Source: Sphingomonas sp. S2M10
Lineage (GTDB): Bacteria; Pseudomonadota; Alphaproteobacteria; Sphingomonadales; Sphingomonadaceae
Assembly (NCBI RefSeq): GCF_012650175.1
Contig: NZ_JAAILI010000008.1
Span: 310,001-374,000, forward strand
DNA: 64,000 bases
Reading direction: 5' to 3'
The position numbers were made by a program, and so were the translations under genes. The notes below the pieces were generated by a model. That model ran no database searches. It was not told where the DNA came from and saw only the letters and a list, made by a program, of their open reading frames with translations. Positions 1 to 7,538 of the stretch are shown one piece after another (position 1 is the stretch's first letter; every line of letters starts with the position of its first letter).

Positions 1-366
1 GACAACGACACGATCGCCGCCAAGTGCCGCAAGGCCAAGACCGATCCCGAGCCGCTGCCGGACAGCTTCGACGCGCTCGCCGAACGGCCCGAGGCGCGCA
101 ACCTGGTGACGATCTTCGCCGCGCTTTCGGACCGCGATCCGCAATCGGTGGTGGAGGAATATGCGGGGCAAGGCTTCGGCGCGTTCAAGCCGGCGCTGGC
201 GGATCTGACCATCTCGGTGCTCGGGCCGATCCGCGAGCGGCTGACCGCGTTGCTGGGCGACCGGGGCGAGGTGGGTGCCAAGCTCGCCCAGGGTGCGGCG
301 CGGGCGAGCGCGCTGGCGGCGCCGACGCTCAAGGCGGCGCAGCAGGCGGTGGGGCTGCAGGTCTGA
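1..366 (+). CDS. trpS: Tryptophan--tRNA ligase, C-terminal part (cut by window start)
   Basis: Open from base 1 in frame 1 to a TGA at 364-366, so only the last 121 residues are visible. TrpS charges tRNA-Trp in the cytoplasm. The segment KCRKAKTD followed by a loop ending in EPLP, then ARNLVTIFAALSD and a helical tail with KPALADLTISVLGPIRERL, matches the C-terminal anticodon-binding helices of bacterial TrpS, where the first part follows the KMSKS loop. The HIGH and KMSKS motifs lie outside the window. It converges on fliP, with a perfect hairpin between the two stops. I am fairly sure of the family; only the 3' third can be judged. Confidence 0.85.
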   Translation, partial: DNDTIAAKCRKAKTDPEPLPDSFDALAERPEARNLVTIFAALSDRDPQSVVEEYAGQGFGAFKPALADLTISVLGPIRERLTALLGDRGEVGAKLAQGAARASALAAPTLKAAQQAVGLQV

Positions 367-376
367 CTCTCTAAAT

Positions 377-400
377 CCCCCTCTCGCTTGCGAGAGGGGG
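377..400. terminator. Hairpin between convergent trpS and fliP
   Basis: An 11-bp perfect stem (CCCCCTCTCGC paired with GCGAGAGGGGG) with a 2-nt TT between the arms lies in the 40-bp gap between the trpS and fliP stop codons. Neither side has a long T-run, so it could be a weak bidirectional terminator or one of the intergenic palindromes that recur in this genome. Confidence 0.5.
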
Positions 401-406
401 AAGCAC

Positions 407-1162
407 TCAGTGCGTGAAGCTCTTCACCAGCGAGCCGGCGACCAGCGCCCAGCCATCGACCAGCACGAAGAAGATGATCTTCATCGGCAGCGCGATCGTC
501 GGTGGCGGCAGCATCATCATGCCCATCGCCATCAGCACCGCGGACACCGCCAGGTCGATCACCAGGAACGGCAGCAGCAGCAGGAAACCGATCTCGAACG
601 CGCGGCGCAGTTCGGAGATCATGAAGGCCGGCGCCAACGTGGTCAGCGGCGTTTCTGCGCGCGTCGCGATCTTCTTGTTGGCGAGGTCGGCGAACAGCTT
701 GAGATCGCTGTCGCGCACCTGGCCGAGCATGAACTGTCGGAACGGCTCGGTCGTCTTCTCGAACGCCGCCACCTCGGTCAGCTTGCCCTTGGTATAGGGG
801 TCGACGCCTTCGTTCCACGCCTTCTCGAAGGTCGGCGCCATCACGAAGAAGCTGAGGAACAGCGCCAGACTGATGATCACCGGGTTCGGCGGCACGCCCG
901 GCGTGCCGATGCCGGTGCGCAGCAGGGAGAGCGCCACTACCATGCGGGTGAAGCTGGTCACCGTCATCAACAGGCCCGGGGCCAGGCTGAGCACGGTCAG
1001 CATCAGCACCAGCTGGATGGCCTTGGCCGAGAGCGGCCCCTCGCCGCCGATGCTGATGGTCGCGCCTTGCGCCGCCGCCTGCGCGGCGGGCGCAACGGCT
1101 TGCGCGTGCGCCGCGACCGGCAGCACGATCAGCAGTGCGGCCGCGGCAAGCAGTTTACCCAT
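407..1162 (-). CDS. fliP: Flagellar export gate protein FliP
   Basis: 251 residues, usual for FliP. It forms the core of the flagellar type III export gate with FliQ and FliR in the inner membrane. An N-terminal signal peptide (about residues 1-20, ending AAHAQA) is typical of FliP. It is followed by the family segment LSLAPGLLMTVTSFTRMVV, then LLRTGIGTPGVPPN, a membrane segment (SLALFLSFFVMAP), a periplasmic stretch and two C-terminal membrane helices (IGFLLLLPFLVIDLAVSAVL, KIIFFVLVDGWALV). The chosen ATG at 1160-1162 overlaps the end of fliO by 8 bases; upstream in-frame sequence is low-complexity Arg/Pro translation. Last gene of the fliN-fliO-fliP arm. Confidence 0.96.
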   Translation of the reverse strand: MGKLLAAAALLIVLPVAAHAQAVAPAAQAAAQGATISIGGEGPLSAKAIQLVLMLTVLSLAPGLLMTVTSFTRMVVALSLLRTGIGTPGVPPNPVIISLALFLSFFVMAPTFEKAWNEGVDPYTKGKLTEVAAFEKTTEPFRQFMLGQVRDSDLKLFADLANKKIATRAETPLTTLAPAFMISELRRAFEIGFLLLLPFLVIDLAVSAVLMAMGMMMLPPPTIALPMKIIFFVLVDGWALVAGSLVKSFTH

Positions 1163-1832
1163 TAAGAGCCTCGCGCACGGCGCGCTTGTTCCAGCGCGTG
1201 GTATCGCGCGGGATGCGGGTGCGCGCCTGCGCCCGGGCCCGCGGGCGCGCAGCTGGTTCCGCCTTGGCGGGCGCGGGATCGGCCTCGGTTTCGGCCTGCA
1301 GCACGGCGGTCGCGTCCGGTTCGGCGTCGTTCGCGGCCAGCGGCAGGATCGGCGCCGGTTCGGCGGCGGCGACCACGGGCGTCTCCAGCGTTGCGTCCGG
1401 CACGATCTCCGCCGGCGGGAAGGCATCCGGGCGCGCCCGTTCCACCATCGCCTTGAAATCGAGCTTGCCGGCCAGCTTTGCGACGCCCGCCTTGAGCACC
1501 GCCAGATCATCCTCGATCTTCGCAGCCCCCTCGGCAGCCGCGCTCGGCTCCGCCACCGGCTGCGGCGGCGCGACGATCCCGGTCTCGATGGTGGCATGGC
1601 CTTCCGGCCCGATGAAGATCAGGTGCTCGCACCCGTCCCTGCGAATCAGTGCGACCGAGCGCTTGGCGTCCACCGCCAGCCGCTCGACCAGTTCCACCCG
1701 CTTGCGTCCCCCGCCGGCCATGCGGCCCGGCAACTTCAGATCATAGCGGCGCACCACCCACAGCGCCGTCGCCAGCATCCCCAAAACCAGGCCCAACGCG
1801 CCCAGCGTACGCAACATCGACAAGAGATCCAT
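1155..1832 (-). CDS. fliO: Flagellar biosynthesis protein FliO
   Basis: 225 residues. One N-terminal membrane segment (about residues 5-27) is followed by a short basic cytoplasmic domain with the FliO-like strand pattern VELVERLAVDAKRSVALIRRDG and HLIFIGPEGH. A long Ala/Pro/Glu-rich tail (from about residue 90) is probably disordered and is longer than in most FliO. FliO assists FliP assembly into the export gate. The assignment relies on topology plus position between fliN and fliP, since FliO is poorly conserved. The start overlaps the fliN stop by one base (TGATG) and the end overlaps fliP by 8, which indicates translational coupling. Confidence 0.88.
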   Translation of the reverse strand: MDLLSMLRTLGALGLVLGMLATALWVVRRYDLKLPGRMAGGGRKRVELVERLAVDAKRSVALIRRDGCEHLIFIGPEGHATIETGIVAPPQPVAEPSAAAEGAAKIEDDLAVLKAGVAKLAGKLDFKAMVERARPDAFPPAEIVPDATLETPVVAAAEPAPILPLAANDAEPDATAVLQAETEADPAPAKAEPAARPRARAQARTRIPRDTTRWNKRAVREALNG

Positions 1833-2068
1833 CAGTGGCGCTGCTTCTTCACGAGTTCGGAGATTTCGAGCGACATGACCTCGCCGTCGACGAGGATGCG
1901 TCCCAGCGCGACCAGCTCGCCATTGACATAGACCATGCTCGGATCGTCCTGGCCGCAGTCCAGGGGGATCATCGCGCCACGGCTCATCTGCAGGATCTGC
2001 CGGACCGGCACTTCGGTCGAACCGAGCACCACCGACATTTCGATCATGATTCCATCGAGTACCGACAT
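1832..2068 (-). CDS. fliN: Flagellar motor switch protein FliN (short form)
   Basis: 78 residues, essentially a single SpoA/FliN C-terminal domain: MSVVLGSTEVPVRQILQMSRG, then VYVNGELVALGRILVDGE and MSLEISELV are characteristic. FliN forms the C-ring base with FliM and FliG and contacts CheY-P and export components. Enterobacterial FliN has an extra N-terminal region that is absent here. The start has a good ribosome-binding site (AAGGGAGAC just upstream on the minus strand). First gene of the minus arm and divergent from flgC. Confidence 0.92.
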   Translation of the reverse strand: MSVLDGIMIEMSVVLGSTEVPVRQILQMSRGAMIPLDCGQDDPSMVYVNGELVALGRILVDGEVMSLEISELVKKQRH

Positions 2069-2185
2069 GCGTCTCCCTTTCCCACTGACTTATAGGAACC
2101 TTTTTTCCGCCCCCGGCGCCCGGCCCGGCAAAATTTGCCTACAATGAGGGCGTGAGCCGCTTTCAGGGCTCGTGGAGGATCAACA
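2069..2185. promoter_or_regulatory. Divergent flagellar promoter region with 13-bp palindrome
   Basis: This 117-bp gap separates fliN (minus) from flgC (plus) and must hold promoters for both arms. A palindrome GGCAAAATTTGCC sits at 2127-2139 (6-bp arms around one central base), about 50 bases before flgC. I could not fit a sigma-54 -24/-12 element: the GG and GC pairs near it have the wrong spacing. The palindrome is a candidate operator; the regulator is unknown. Confidence 0.45.
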
Positions 2186-2593
2186 ATGGATTTGGATGCT
2201 TCGCTGGGCGTTTCCGCCTCGGGCCTGCGCGCGCAATCGCTGCGGATGCGCACGATCGCGGAAAATCTCGCGAACCAGGATTCGGTCGCGGACACGCCGG
2301 GCGGCAATCCGTATCGCCGCAAGGTGATCAGCTTCCAGGCGGCGGTAGACCGCGCCAGCGGCGCCACCGGCGTCAAGGTGAAGTCGATCCAGAACGACCA
2401 GTCGGATTTCGTGAAGGTCTATCAGCCGGGCCATCCTGCGGCGGACGCGCAGGGCTATGTCATGCGTCCCAACGTCAACGGCCTGATCGAAAGCGCCGAC
2501 ATGAAGGCGGCGCAGCGCAGCTACGAAGCCAATCTCAACGCCATCGAAGCGGCCAAGAGCCTGACGATGCGCACCATCGATCTGCTCAAGTAA
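2186..2593 (+). CDS. flgC: Flagellar proximal rod protein FlgC
   Basis: 135 residues, normal for FlgC. The N-terminus (LGVSASGLRAQSLRMRTIAENLANQDS) carries the rod/hook family signature with the ENxAN motif, and GGNPYRRK follows as in FlgC. The C-terminus (SYEANLNAIEAAKSLTMRTIDLL) forms the second half of the rod coiled-coil. FlgC is exported to build the periplasmic rod. The usual partner flgB is not in the window, so it must lie elsewhere. GGAGG lies 7 bases before the ATG. First gene of the plus arm. Confidence 0.95.
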   Translation: MDLDASLGVSASGLRAQSLRMRTIAENLANQDSVADTPGGNPYRRKVISFQAAVDRASGATGVKVKSIQNDQSDFVKVYQPGHPAADAQGYVMRPNVNGLIESADMKAAQRSYEANLNAIEAAKSLTMRTIDLLK

Positions 2594-2605
2594 GGAACCA
2601 GCGCC

Positions 2606-2929
2606 ATGTCTATCGGAGCATTGGACGCCACCAAGGCCTATGGAAAGGTCGCCTCGCTCGGCAACACGCTCAGCAAGGCTGCGGGCGGCGGTGAAATCGG
2701 CAGCGATCAGCCCTCGGGCTTCGGCGCGATGGTCGAGAATCTGGTCGGCGGCACCGCCGACAAGCTGCGCACCGCAGAGGCCGCCTCGGCCAAGCAGGTC
2801 GCCGGCAAGGGCGACCTGATCGACGTCGTCACCGCGATCGGCGCTGCCGAGACCGCGCTCGACACCATGGTCGCCGTGCGCGACCGCGTCGTCGGCGCCT
2901 ATACCGACATCATGCGCATGCAGATCTGA
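2606..2929 (+). CDS. fliE: Flagellar hook-basal body protein FliE
   Basis: 107 residues, usual for FliE, which links the MS ring to the proximal rod. The family signature is in the C-terminal half: TAEAASAKQVAGKGDLIDVVTAI, then AETALDTMVAVRDRVVGAY and the closing IMRMQI, which corresponds to the conserved YqEIMRMPV-type ending. The N-terminal 45 residues are Gly/Ala-rich and variable, as is normal. It lies 12 bases after flgC and 17 before fliQ in one operon. Confidence 0.94.
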   Translation: MSIGALDATKAYGKVASLGNTLSKAAGGGEIGSDQPSGFGAMVENLVGGTADKLRTAEAASAKQVAGKGDLIDVVTAIGAAETALDTMVAVRDRVVGAYTDIMRMQI

Positions 2930-2946
2930 CGAGGGCACGCCGCGAC

Positions 2947-3210
2947 ATGACGCCCGCACAGCTGATCAGCCTCACCGAATCCGCGCTGCTGCTGATCCTT
3001 ACCGTTGTCGGGCCGCTGCTGCTGACGTCGCTGATTGTCGGCGTGTTCGTCGGCCTGCTCCAGGCCCTTACCCAGATTCAGGAAACCACCCTCACCTTCG
3101 TGCCCAAGCTGGTCGCGATGGGGCTGGTGTTCCTGCTCATGCTGCCCACCATCGGGCAGGCGCTTGGCCAGTTCATGGCCAAGATCAGCGACATGATCAT
3201 CCACGGATGA
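2947..3210 (+). CDS. fliQ: Flagellar export gate protein FliQ
   Basis: 87 residues with two membrane helices (about 12-38 and 54-76). The segment VGVFVGLLQALTQIQETTLTFVPKL is the classical FliQ signature. With FliP and FliR it forms the helical export gate in the inner membrane. The last four bases (ATGA, 3207-3210) overlap the start of fliR, which indicates translational coupling and fits fixed gate stoichiometry. Confidence 0.97.
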   Translation: MTPAQLISLTESALLLILTVVGPLLLTSLIVGVFVGLLQALTQIQETTLTFVPKLVAMGLVFLLMLPTIGQALGQFMAKISDMIIHG

Positions 3211-3965
3211 TCGTTCCCCCCGATCTCGCGCTGCAGGCTTCGGCCTTCTTCATCGTCTTCGCGCGGGTCGGGGCGGTGCTGATGCTGCTCCCCGTATTCG
3301 GGGAAGACGCAATCCCCGGCCGCATCCGCCTGTTCATCGCCTTCGCCATGTCCTTCGCCTTGTACGGCCTGATCGGCGAGCCGGCCCGCGCGGCCGTGCA
3401 GGCCGGCGCCGTGCTTCCCGCGATCCTGGTGACCGAACTGATCACCGGGCTGGCCATGGGAATGATCGTCAAGATTCTTTTCTTCGCGATCTCGATGGCA
3501 GGTTCGTTGATGAGTCTCCAGATCGGCCTGTCCTCGGCGGTGATCTTCGATCCCTCGCAGTCGGGCCAGGCGCCGATCCTGTCGAAACTGGTCGGCCTTG
3601 TCGCCGCGCTGGTCTGCATGGGAATGCAGGTTCACCATCTATGGCTCGGCGCGATCGTCCACAGCTACCAGACTTTCCCGATCGGCGGCATGCCGCCGAT
3701 GCACGACTTCGCCGAGCTGGCGATCGAGGCGATCGGCCGATCGATGACGCTGGGCATCAGCCTCGCGGCGCCGTTCCTCGTCTACGGCATCGTCTTCAAC
3801 GTGGCGCTCGGCCTCGCCGCGCGCGTCGCGCCGGCGATCCAGGTCTTCTTCATCGCCCAGCCGCTCAACCTGCTGCTCGGCATCGCACTGATGATCACCA
3901 CGCTGGGTACCATGCTCACCTTCTTCACCCAGACCATGGGTGACGTGCTGCAAAAGGGCTGGTGA
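3207..3965 (+). CDS. fliR: Flagellar export gate protein FliR
   Basis: 252 residues with several membrane helices. The region FARVGAVLMLLPVFGEDAIPGRIRLFIAF is the FliR N-terminal signature; MAGSLMSLQIGLSS in the middle and VAPAIQVFFIAQPLNLLLGI near the C-terminus are also conserved. FliR completes the FliP/Q/R gate. It overlaps fliQ by four bases and flhB by one base at its TGA. Confidence 0.96.
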   Translation: MIVPPDLALQASAFFIVFARVGAVLMLLPVFGEDAIPGRIRLFIAFAMSFALYGLIGEPARAAVQAGAVLPAILVTELITGLAMGMIVKILFFAISMAGSLMSLQIGLSSAVIFDPSQSGQAPILSKLVGLVAALVCMGMQVHHLWLGAIVHSYQTFPIGGMPPMHDFAELAIEAIGRSMTLGISLAAPFLVYGIVFNVALGLAARVAPAIQVFFIAQPLNLLLGIALMITTLGTMLTFFTQTMGDVLQKGW

Positions 3966-5038
3966 TGGCTGGCGGCGGCGACGATTCGGACGACAAGACC
4001 CAGGAACCTACCGACAAGAAGCTCGAAGACGCGCGAAAACGCGGCGACGTGCCAATGGCGCCGGAAATGCGCCATGCCGCGATGTTCGTCGCGGCACTGG
4101 TGGTAATGGGCGGCCTCGGCACCTACACGATCCAGCAGTTCGGCAACCTGTTCGTCCGCCTGTGGGGCGGCGCCGACGATTTCCGGATGGAGCCGGACGG
4201 CGCGCAGAGTTTCGCCACCGGGCTGTTCGGCGCGGTCGGAACCGCGCTGGCGCCGATCCTCGCGGCGTTGTTCGGCTTCGCGATCCTCGGCGGCGTGCTG
4301 CAGGGGCGGCCGATGATCAGCTGGTCGCGGGTCAAGCCGAAGTGGAACAAGCTCAACCCGATGACCGGGGCCAAGCGGATGTTCGGCAAGCAGGCAATGG
4401 TGGAGTTCCTCAAGACCTTCGCCAAGCTTTGCCTGGTCGGCGGCATCGCCGCCGCCATCGCCTGGCCGCATGCCGCGACGATCGACCGGCTGGTCGGCGC
4501 CGACCTGGTCGATACCGGCGCTGCCGCAAGCGACATCGTCCACGCCATGCTCCGCCCGATCGCGACGCTGGTCGGCGCACTCGCGCTGTTCGACTTCGTC
4601 TGGCAGCGCCGCTCCTTCATGAAGCGCATGCGGATGAGCCTTCAGGAAGTGAAGGACGAATACAAGCAGAGCGAAGGCGACCCCAAGATCAAGGCCAAGA
4701 TCCGCAGCATGCAGATGCAGCGCTCGCGCAGCCGGATGATGGCCAATGTTCCCAAGGCCAGCGTGGTCATCACCAACCCCACGCACTACGCCATCGCGCT
4801 GCAGTATGATCATGGCAGCATGGGCGCGCCGGTGGTGGTGGCCAAGGGCGTCGACACGATCGCGCTCAAGATCCGCGAGATCGCCACCGAGCACAAGATC
4901 CCGCTCGTCGAAAACCGGCCCCTCGCCCGTGCCCTGTATGCCAGCGCCGAGCTCGACCAGCCGATCCCGGTCGAACATTATGCCGCCGTGGCGGAGGTGA
5001 TCAGCTACGTGCTGCGCATCGCCCGCGGGCTACGCTGA
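3965..5038 (+). CDS. flhB: Flagellar export switch protein FlhB
   Basis: About 357 residues. FlhB controls the switch from rod/hook to filament substrate. The N-terminus DDKTQEPTDKKLEDARKRGDVP is the family signature, then four membrane helices, and the cytoplasmic autocleavage motif NPTH within VVITNPTHYAIAL near residue 270. Conserved segments after the cleavage site (PVVVAKGVD, EHKIPLVENRPLARALY) are intact. A GTG at 3962 is an alternative start three bases upstream; I prefer the ATG at 3965, preceded by AAAGGG. Last gene of the plus arm. Confidence 0.97.
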   Translation: MAGGGDDSDDKTQEPTDKKLEDARKRGDVPMAPEMRHAAMFVAALVVMGGLGTYTIQQFGNLFVRLWGGADDFRMEPDGAQSFATGLFGAVGTALAPILAALFGFAILGGVLQGRPMISWSRVKPKWNKLNPMTGAKRMFGKQAMVEFLKTFAKLCLVGGIAAAIAWPHAATIDRLVGADLVDTGAAASDIVHAMLRPIATLVGALALFDFVWQRRSFMKRMRMSLQEVKDEYKQSEGDPKIKAKIRSMQMQRSRSRMMANVPKASVVITNPTHYAIALQYDHGSMGAPVVVAKGVDTIALKIREIATEHKIPLVENRPLARALYASAELDQPIPVEHYAAVAEVISYVLRIARGLR

Positions 5039-5060
5039 GACAGCTTCCGCAGCACAATGT

Positions 5061-5091
5061 GATAATGCGATTGACTCGCAACATCTATCAT
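5061..5091. promoter_or_regulatory. Inverted repeat upstream of siderophore receptor operon
   Basis: TGCGA-TTGAC-TCGCA (5066-5080) is a 15-bp inverted repeat about 60 bases before the receptor ATG. It is flanked by GATA and TATC at 5061 and 5086, giving an outer symmetric pair. Iron-regulated receptors usually have a Fur-type operator here, so this is a candidate iron-responsive site; the match to any consensus is my inference. Confidence 0.4.
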
Positions 5092-5139
5092 CCCTAAAGG
5101 CTCGCCCATACAACGAGACCCAAAGGGAAAAGCTGGATC

Positions 5140-7230
5140 ATGCCTCTGTCGCTGCGTACCGCCCTGCTCACCTCCGCGCTGCTGGCGCTACCCGGCACCG
5201 CCTTTGCCGGACCTGACGGTACCGCCGATGGCAATGATCAGCAGAGCCAGATCGTCGTGACGGGGGTCGCCACCCAGCCTTCGCGCAGCGCCACCGGGCT
5301 GACCCTCACGCCGCGCGAGACGCCGCAGTCGATCACGATCATCGATCAGGCGCGGATCCAGGATTTCCAGCTCACCAACGTCAACGACCTGCTCGACCAG
5401 ACCGTCGGCATCAATGTCGAGCGCGTGGAAAGCGACCGGACCTATTACAACTCGCGCGGCTTCGACATCACCAACTTCCAGGTCGACGGCATCGGCCTGC
5501 CCATGCCTTACGGCATTCAATATGGCGATCTCGACACCGCGCTGTTCGAGCGCGTGGAGGCGATCCGCGGCGCCAATGCGCTCATGACCGGCGTCGGTAA
5601 TCCCTCTGCCACGATCAACTATGTCCGCAAGCGCCCGACCGACACGCTGCAGGCCCGCGCCAGCGTGCAGGCCGGCTCGTGGAACCGCTGGCGCGGCGAG
5701 GCCGATGTCTCGGTGCCGCTCACCGATAGCGTGGCCGTGCGCGGGATCTATGCGCATGAGGAGCGCGACAGCTACCTCGATTACAACCATGTCAACCGCA
5801 ACGTGTATGGCCTGATCGCCGACTGGAAGGTGACGCCGCAGCTGACCGCCACGATCGGCTACAGCCGCCAGGAAAACGATGCGGACGGCGTGCTGTGGGG
5901 GGCGCTCCCGCTGACCTACAAGGACGGCAGCCGCATCCCCTATGCGCGCTCGGCGACCACCTCGGCGCCCTGGACCTTCTGGGATACCACCGACCAGCGC
6001 GCGTTCGGCGAACTCGCCTATGATCTGGGCCAGGGCTGGCAGGCCAAGGGCGTGTTCACCTACATCAACAACAAGCAGCAGGCGCGGCTGCTCTACGCTT
6101 TCGGCGCGCCGGACAAGGCGACGGGCCTCGGCATCTCCGGTCAGGTGGGCGCCTATCCCTCCGAGACCGACCAGTATCTCGGCGATGTCACCGCCTCCGG
6201 TCCGCTCAGCCTGTTCGGCCGTCAGCACCAGCTGGCGTTCGGCATCTCGACCGGCCGGCTCGACAACCGCCAATGGGCGGGCAGTGGCAACAGCTATGTC
6301 GCCTATCCGGCGGTGCCGAACCTCTCAAGCGCGATCGTCGCCGATCCGGGCACCGGCCCCATTACGCTCCAGGCCGACAGCCGCACCGACGTTACCCGCG
6401 CCTATGGCGCCGCGCACCTCAACGTCACCGATCGGCTGAAGGCGGTGGTCGGCGGCAGCGCGACCTGGCTTAAGGCAAGCGGCATCTCCTATGGCGCGGA
6501 CCAATATCGCAAGAACAGCCGGTTCAGCCCCTATGCCGGGCTGACCTATGACCTGACCAAGAACATCTCGTTCTATGCAAGCTATACCGATATCTTCAAT
6601 CCGCAGATCGAAGTGGACCGAACCGGCCGCCGGCTCGATCCGGTGACCGGCACCAGCATCGAGGGCGGCCTGAAAACCGAATGGTTCGGCGGCCGGCTCT
6701 ATGCCACCGCGTCGCTGTTCCGCGCCAAGCAGAAGAACCTCGCGACGGCTGCAGGCGTTTTCGGCCCCGGGGAGCCGGGCCAGGAGAACACCAGCTATTA
6801 TAGCGGCCTCGACACCACCTCGCGCGGCTTCGAGATCGAACTGGCCGGCAAGGTGACCGAGAACTGGACGATCAGCGGCGGCTATACGGGCCTCGAGATC
6901 GAGGACGATGCCGGCAGGGCCGCGCGCGTGTTCATCCCGACCAAGAGCCTCAAGCTCGCCACGACCTACACCGTGCCCGAGCTGCGCGACCTCAAGATAG
7001 GCGCCCAGCTGCGCTGGCAGAACACCATCCGCAGCCCCGATCTCACCGTCACCCAGAAAGACTATGCCGTGCTGGACCTGATGGCGAGCATCCGCCTGGT
7101 CGACCATGTCCGCGCCGCAATCAACGTGCGCAACGTCACCGACAGCAGCTATCTGGGCAGCATCATGTGGGGCCAGGCTTATTATGCCCCGCCGCGCAGC
7201 GTGCTGGGCAGCATCAGCTTCAGCTATTGA
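5140..7230 (+). CDS. TonB-dependent siderophore receptor
   Basis: 696 residues. A signal peptide (about 1-24, ending TAFAGP) and a TonB-box-like segment (SQIVVTGVA) are followed by the plug: TPRETPQSITIIDQARI, then YNSRGFDITNFQVDGI and ERVEAIRGANALMTGVGNPSATINYVRKRP. This arrangement is typical of FhuE/FpvA-like ferric-siderophore receptors. The rest is the 22-strand barrel ending in PRSVLGSISFSY, with the C-terminal aromatic expected for an outer-membrane barrel. Three inner-membrane genes follow at once and overlap each other, as in ferri-siderophore uptake/reduction operons. The ligand (hydroxamate, catecholate or mixed) cannot be read from the sequence. Confidence 0.93.
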   Translation: MPLSLRTALLTSALLALPGTAFAGPDGTADGNDQQSQIVVTGVATQPSRSATGLTLTPRETPQSITIIDQARIQDFQLTNVNDLLDQTVGINVERVESDRTYYNSRGFDITNFQVDGIGLPMPYGIQYGDLDTALFERVEAIRGANALMTGVGNPSATINYVRKRPTDTLQARASVQAGSWNRWRGEADVSVPLTDSVAVRGIYAHEERDSYLDYNHVNRNVYGLIADWKVTPQLTATIGYSRQENDADGVLWGALPLTYKDGSRIPYARSATTSAPWTFWDTTDQRAFGELAYDLGQGWQAKGVFTYINNKQQARLLYAFGAPDKATGLGISGQVGAYPSETDQYLGDVTASGPLSLFGRQHQLAFGISTGRLDNRQWAGSGNSYVAYPAVPNLSSAIVADPGTGPITLQADSRTDVTRAYGAAHLNVTDRLKAVVGGSATWLKASGISYGADQYRKNSRFSPYAGLTYDLTKNISFYASYTDIFNPQIEVDRTGRRLDPVTGTSIEGGLKTEWFGGRLYATASLFRAKQKNLATAAGVFGPGEPGQENTSYYSGLDTTSRGFEIELAGKVTENWTISGGYTGLEIEDDAGRAARVFIPTKSLKLATTYTVPELRDLKIGAQLRWQNTIRSPDLTVTQKDYAVLDLMASIRLVDHVRAAINVRNVTDSSYLGSIMWGQAYYAPPRSVLGSISFSY

Positions 7231-7238
7231 GGCAGGAA

Positions 7239-7538
7239 GTGCGCGCGCATCTCCGCCGCGGCTGGCGCTACCGGGCGAACATCGCGGTGCGCGCGGTGGC
7301 CGGCAGCCTCGGCGCCTATCTGGTCGCGGCGTGCTTCGCCGCGGCGGCGGCGCGCACCCTGCCCTTGCCCCGGCTCGATGCCGTCGTCGCGGCGACAATG
7401 CTCGCCTTCGTCGTGGCTCCCGTGGCAGCGATATGGGCGTTTCTCGCGTCCGGCCCGCTGCGGGCGCTGGGCGGCATCCTCGCCGCTGCCGCCCTGCTTG
7501 CGGCCGTGGCCTGGGCCGCCGGGATGCCGACCTCGTGA
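7239..7538 (+). CDS. Small inner-membrane protein, DUF3649-like, iron-uptake operon
   Basis: About 99 residues with three hydrophobic segments (about 17-40, 48-67, 71-92). The GTG at 7239 lies 8 bases after the receptor stop; an in-frame TTG at 7227 would overlap it. The end overlaps the next gene by GTGA. The order receptor, small membrane protein, PepSY protein, small membrane protein is known from siderophore loci, where the first small protein is DUF3649. I assign it by size, topology and neighbours rather than a distinct motif. Function unknown, presumed accessory to iron release at the inner membrane. Confidence 0.7.
   Translation: MRAHLRRGWRYRANIAVRAVAGSLGAYLVAACFAAAAARTLPLPRLDAVVAATMLAFVVAPVAAIWAFLASGPLRALGGILAAAALLAAVAWAAGMPTS

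Noticed and set aside
407..1597. 396-residue reading frame extending FliP upstream
   Set aside because: The additional part is Arg/Pro-rich translation of fliO in another frame; the FliP signal peptide starts at 1162.
2100..2145. Sigma-54 promoter before flgC
   Set aside because: GG and GC dinucleotides near TTTGCC are spaced 10 or 15 bases, not the 12 needed for a -24/-12 element.
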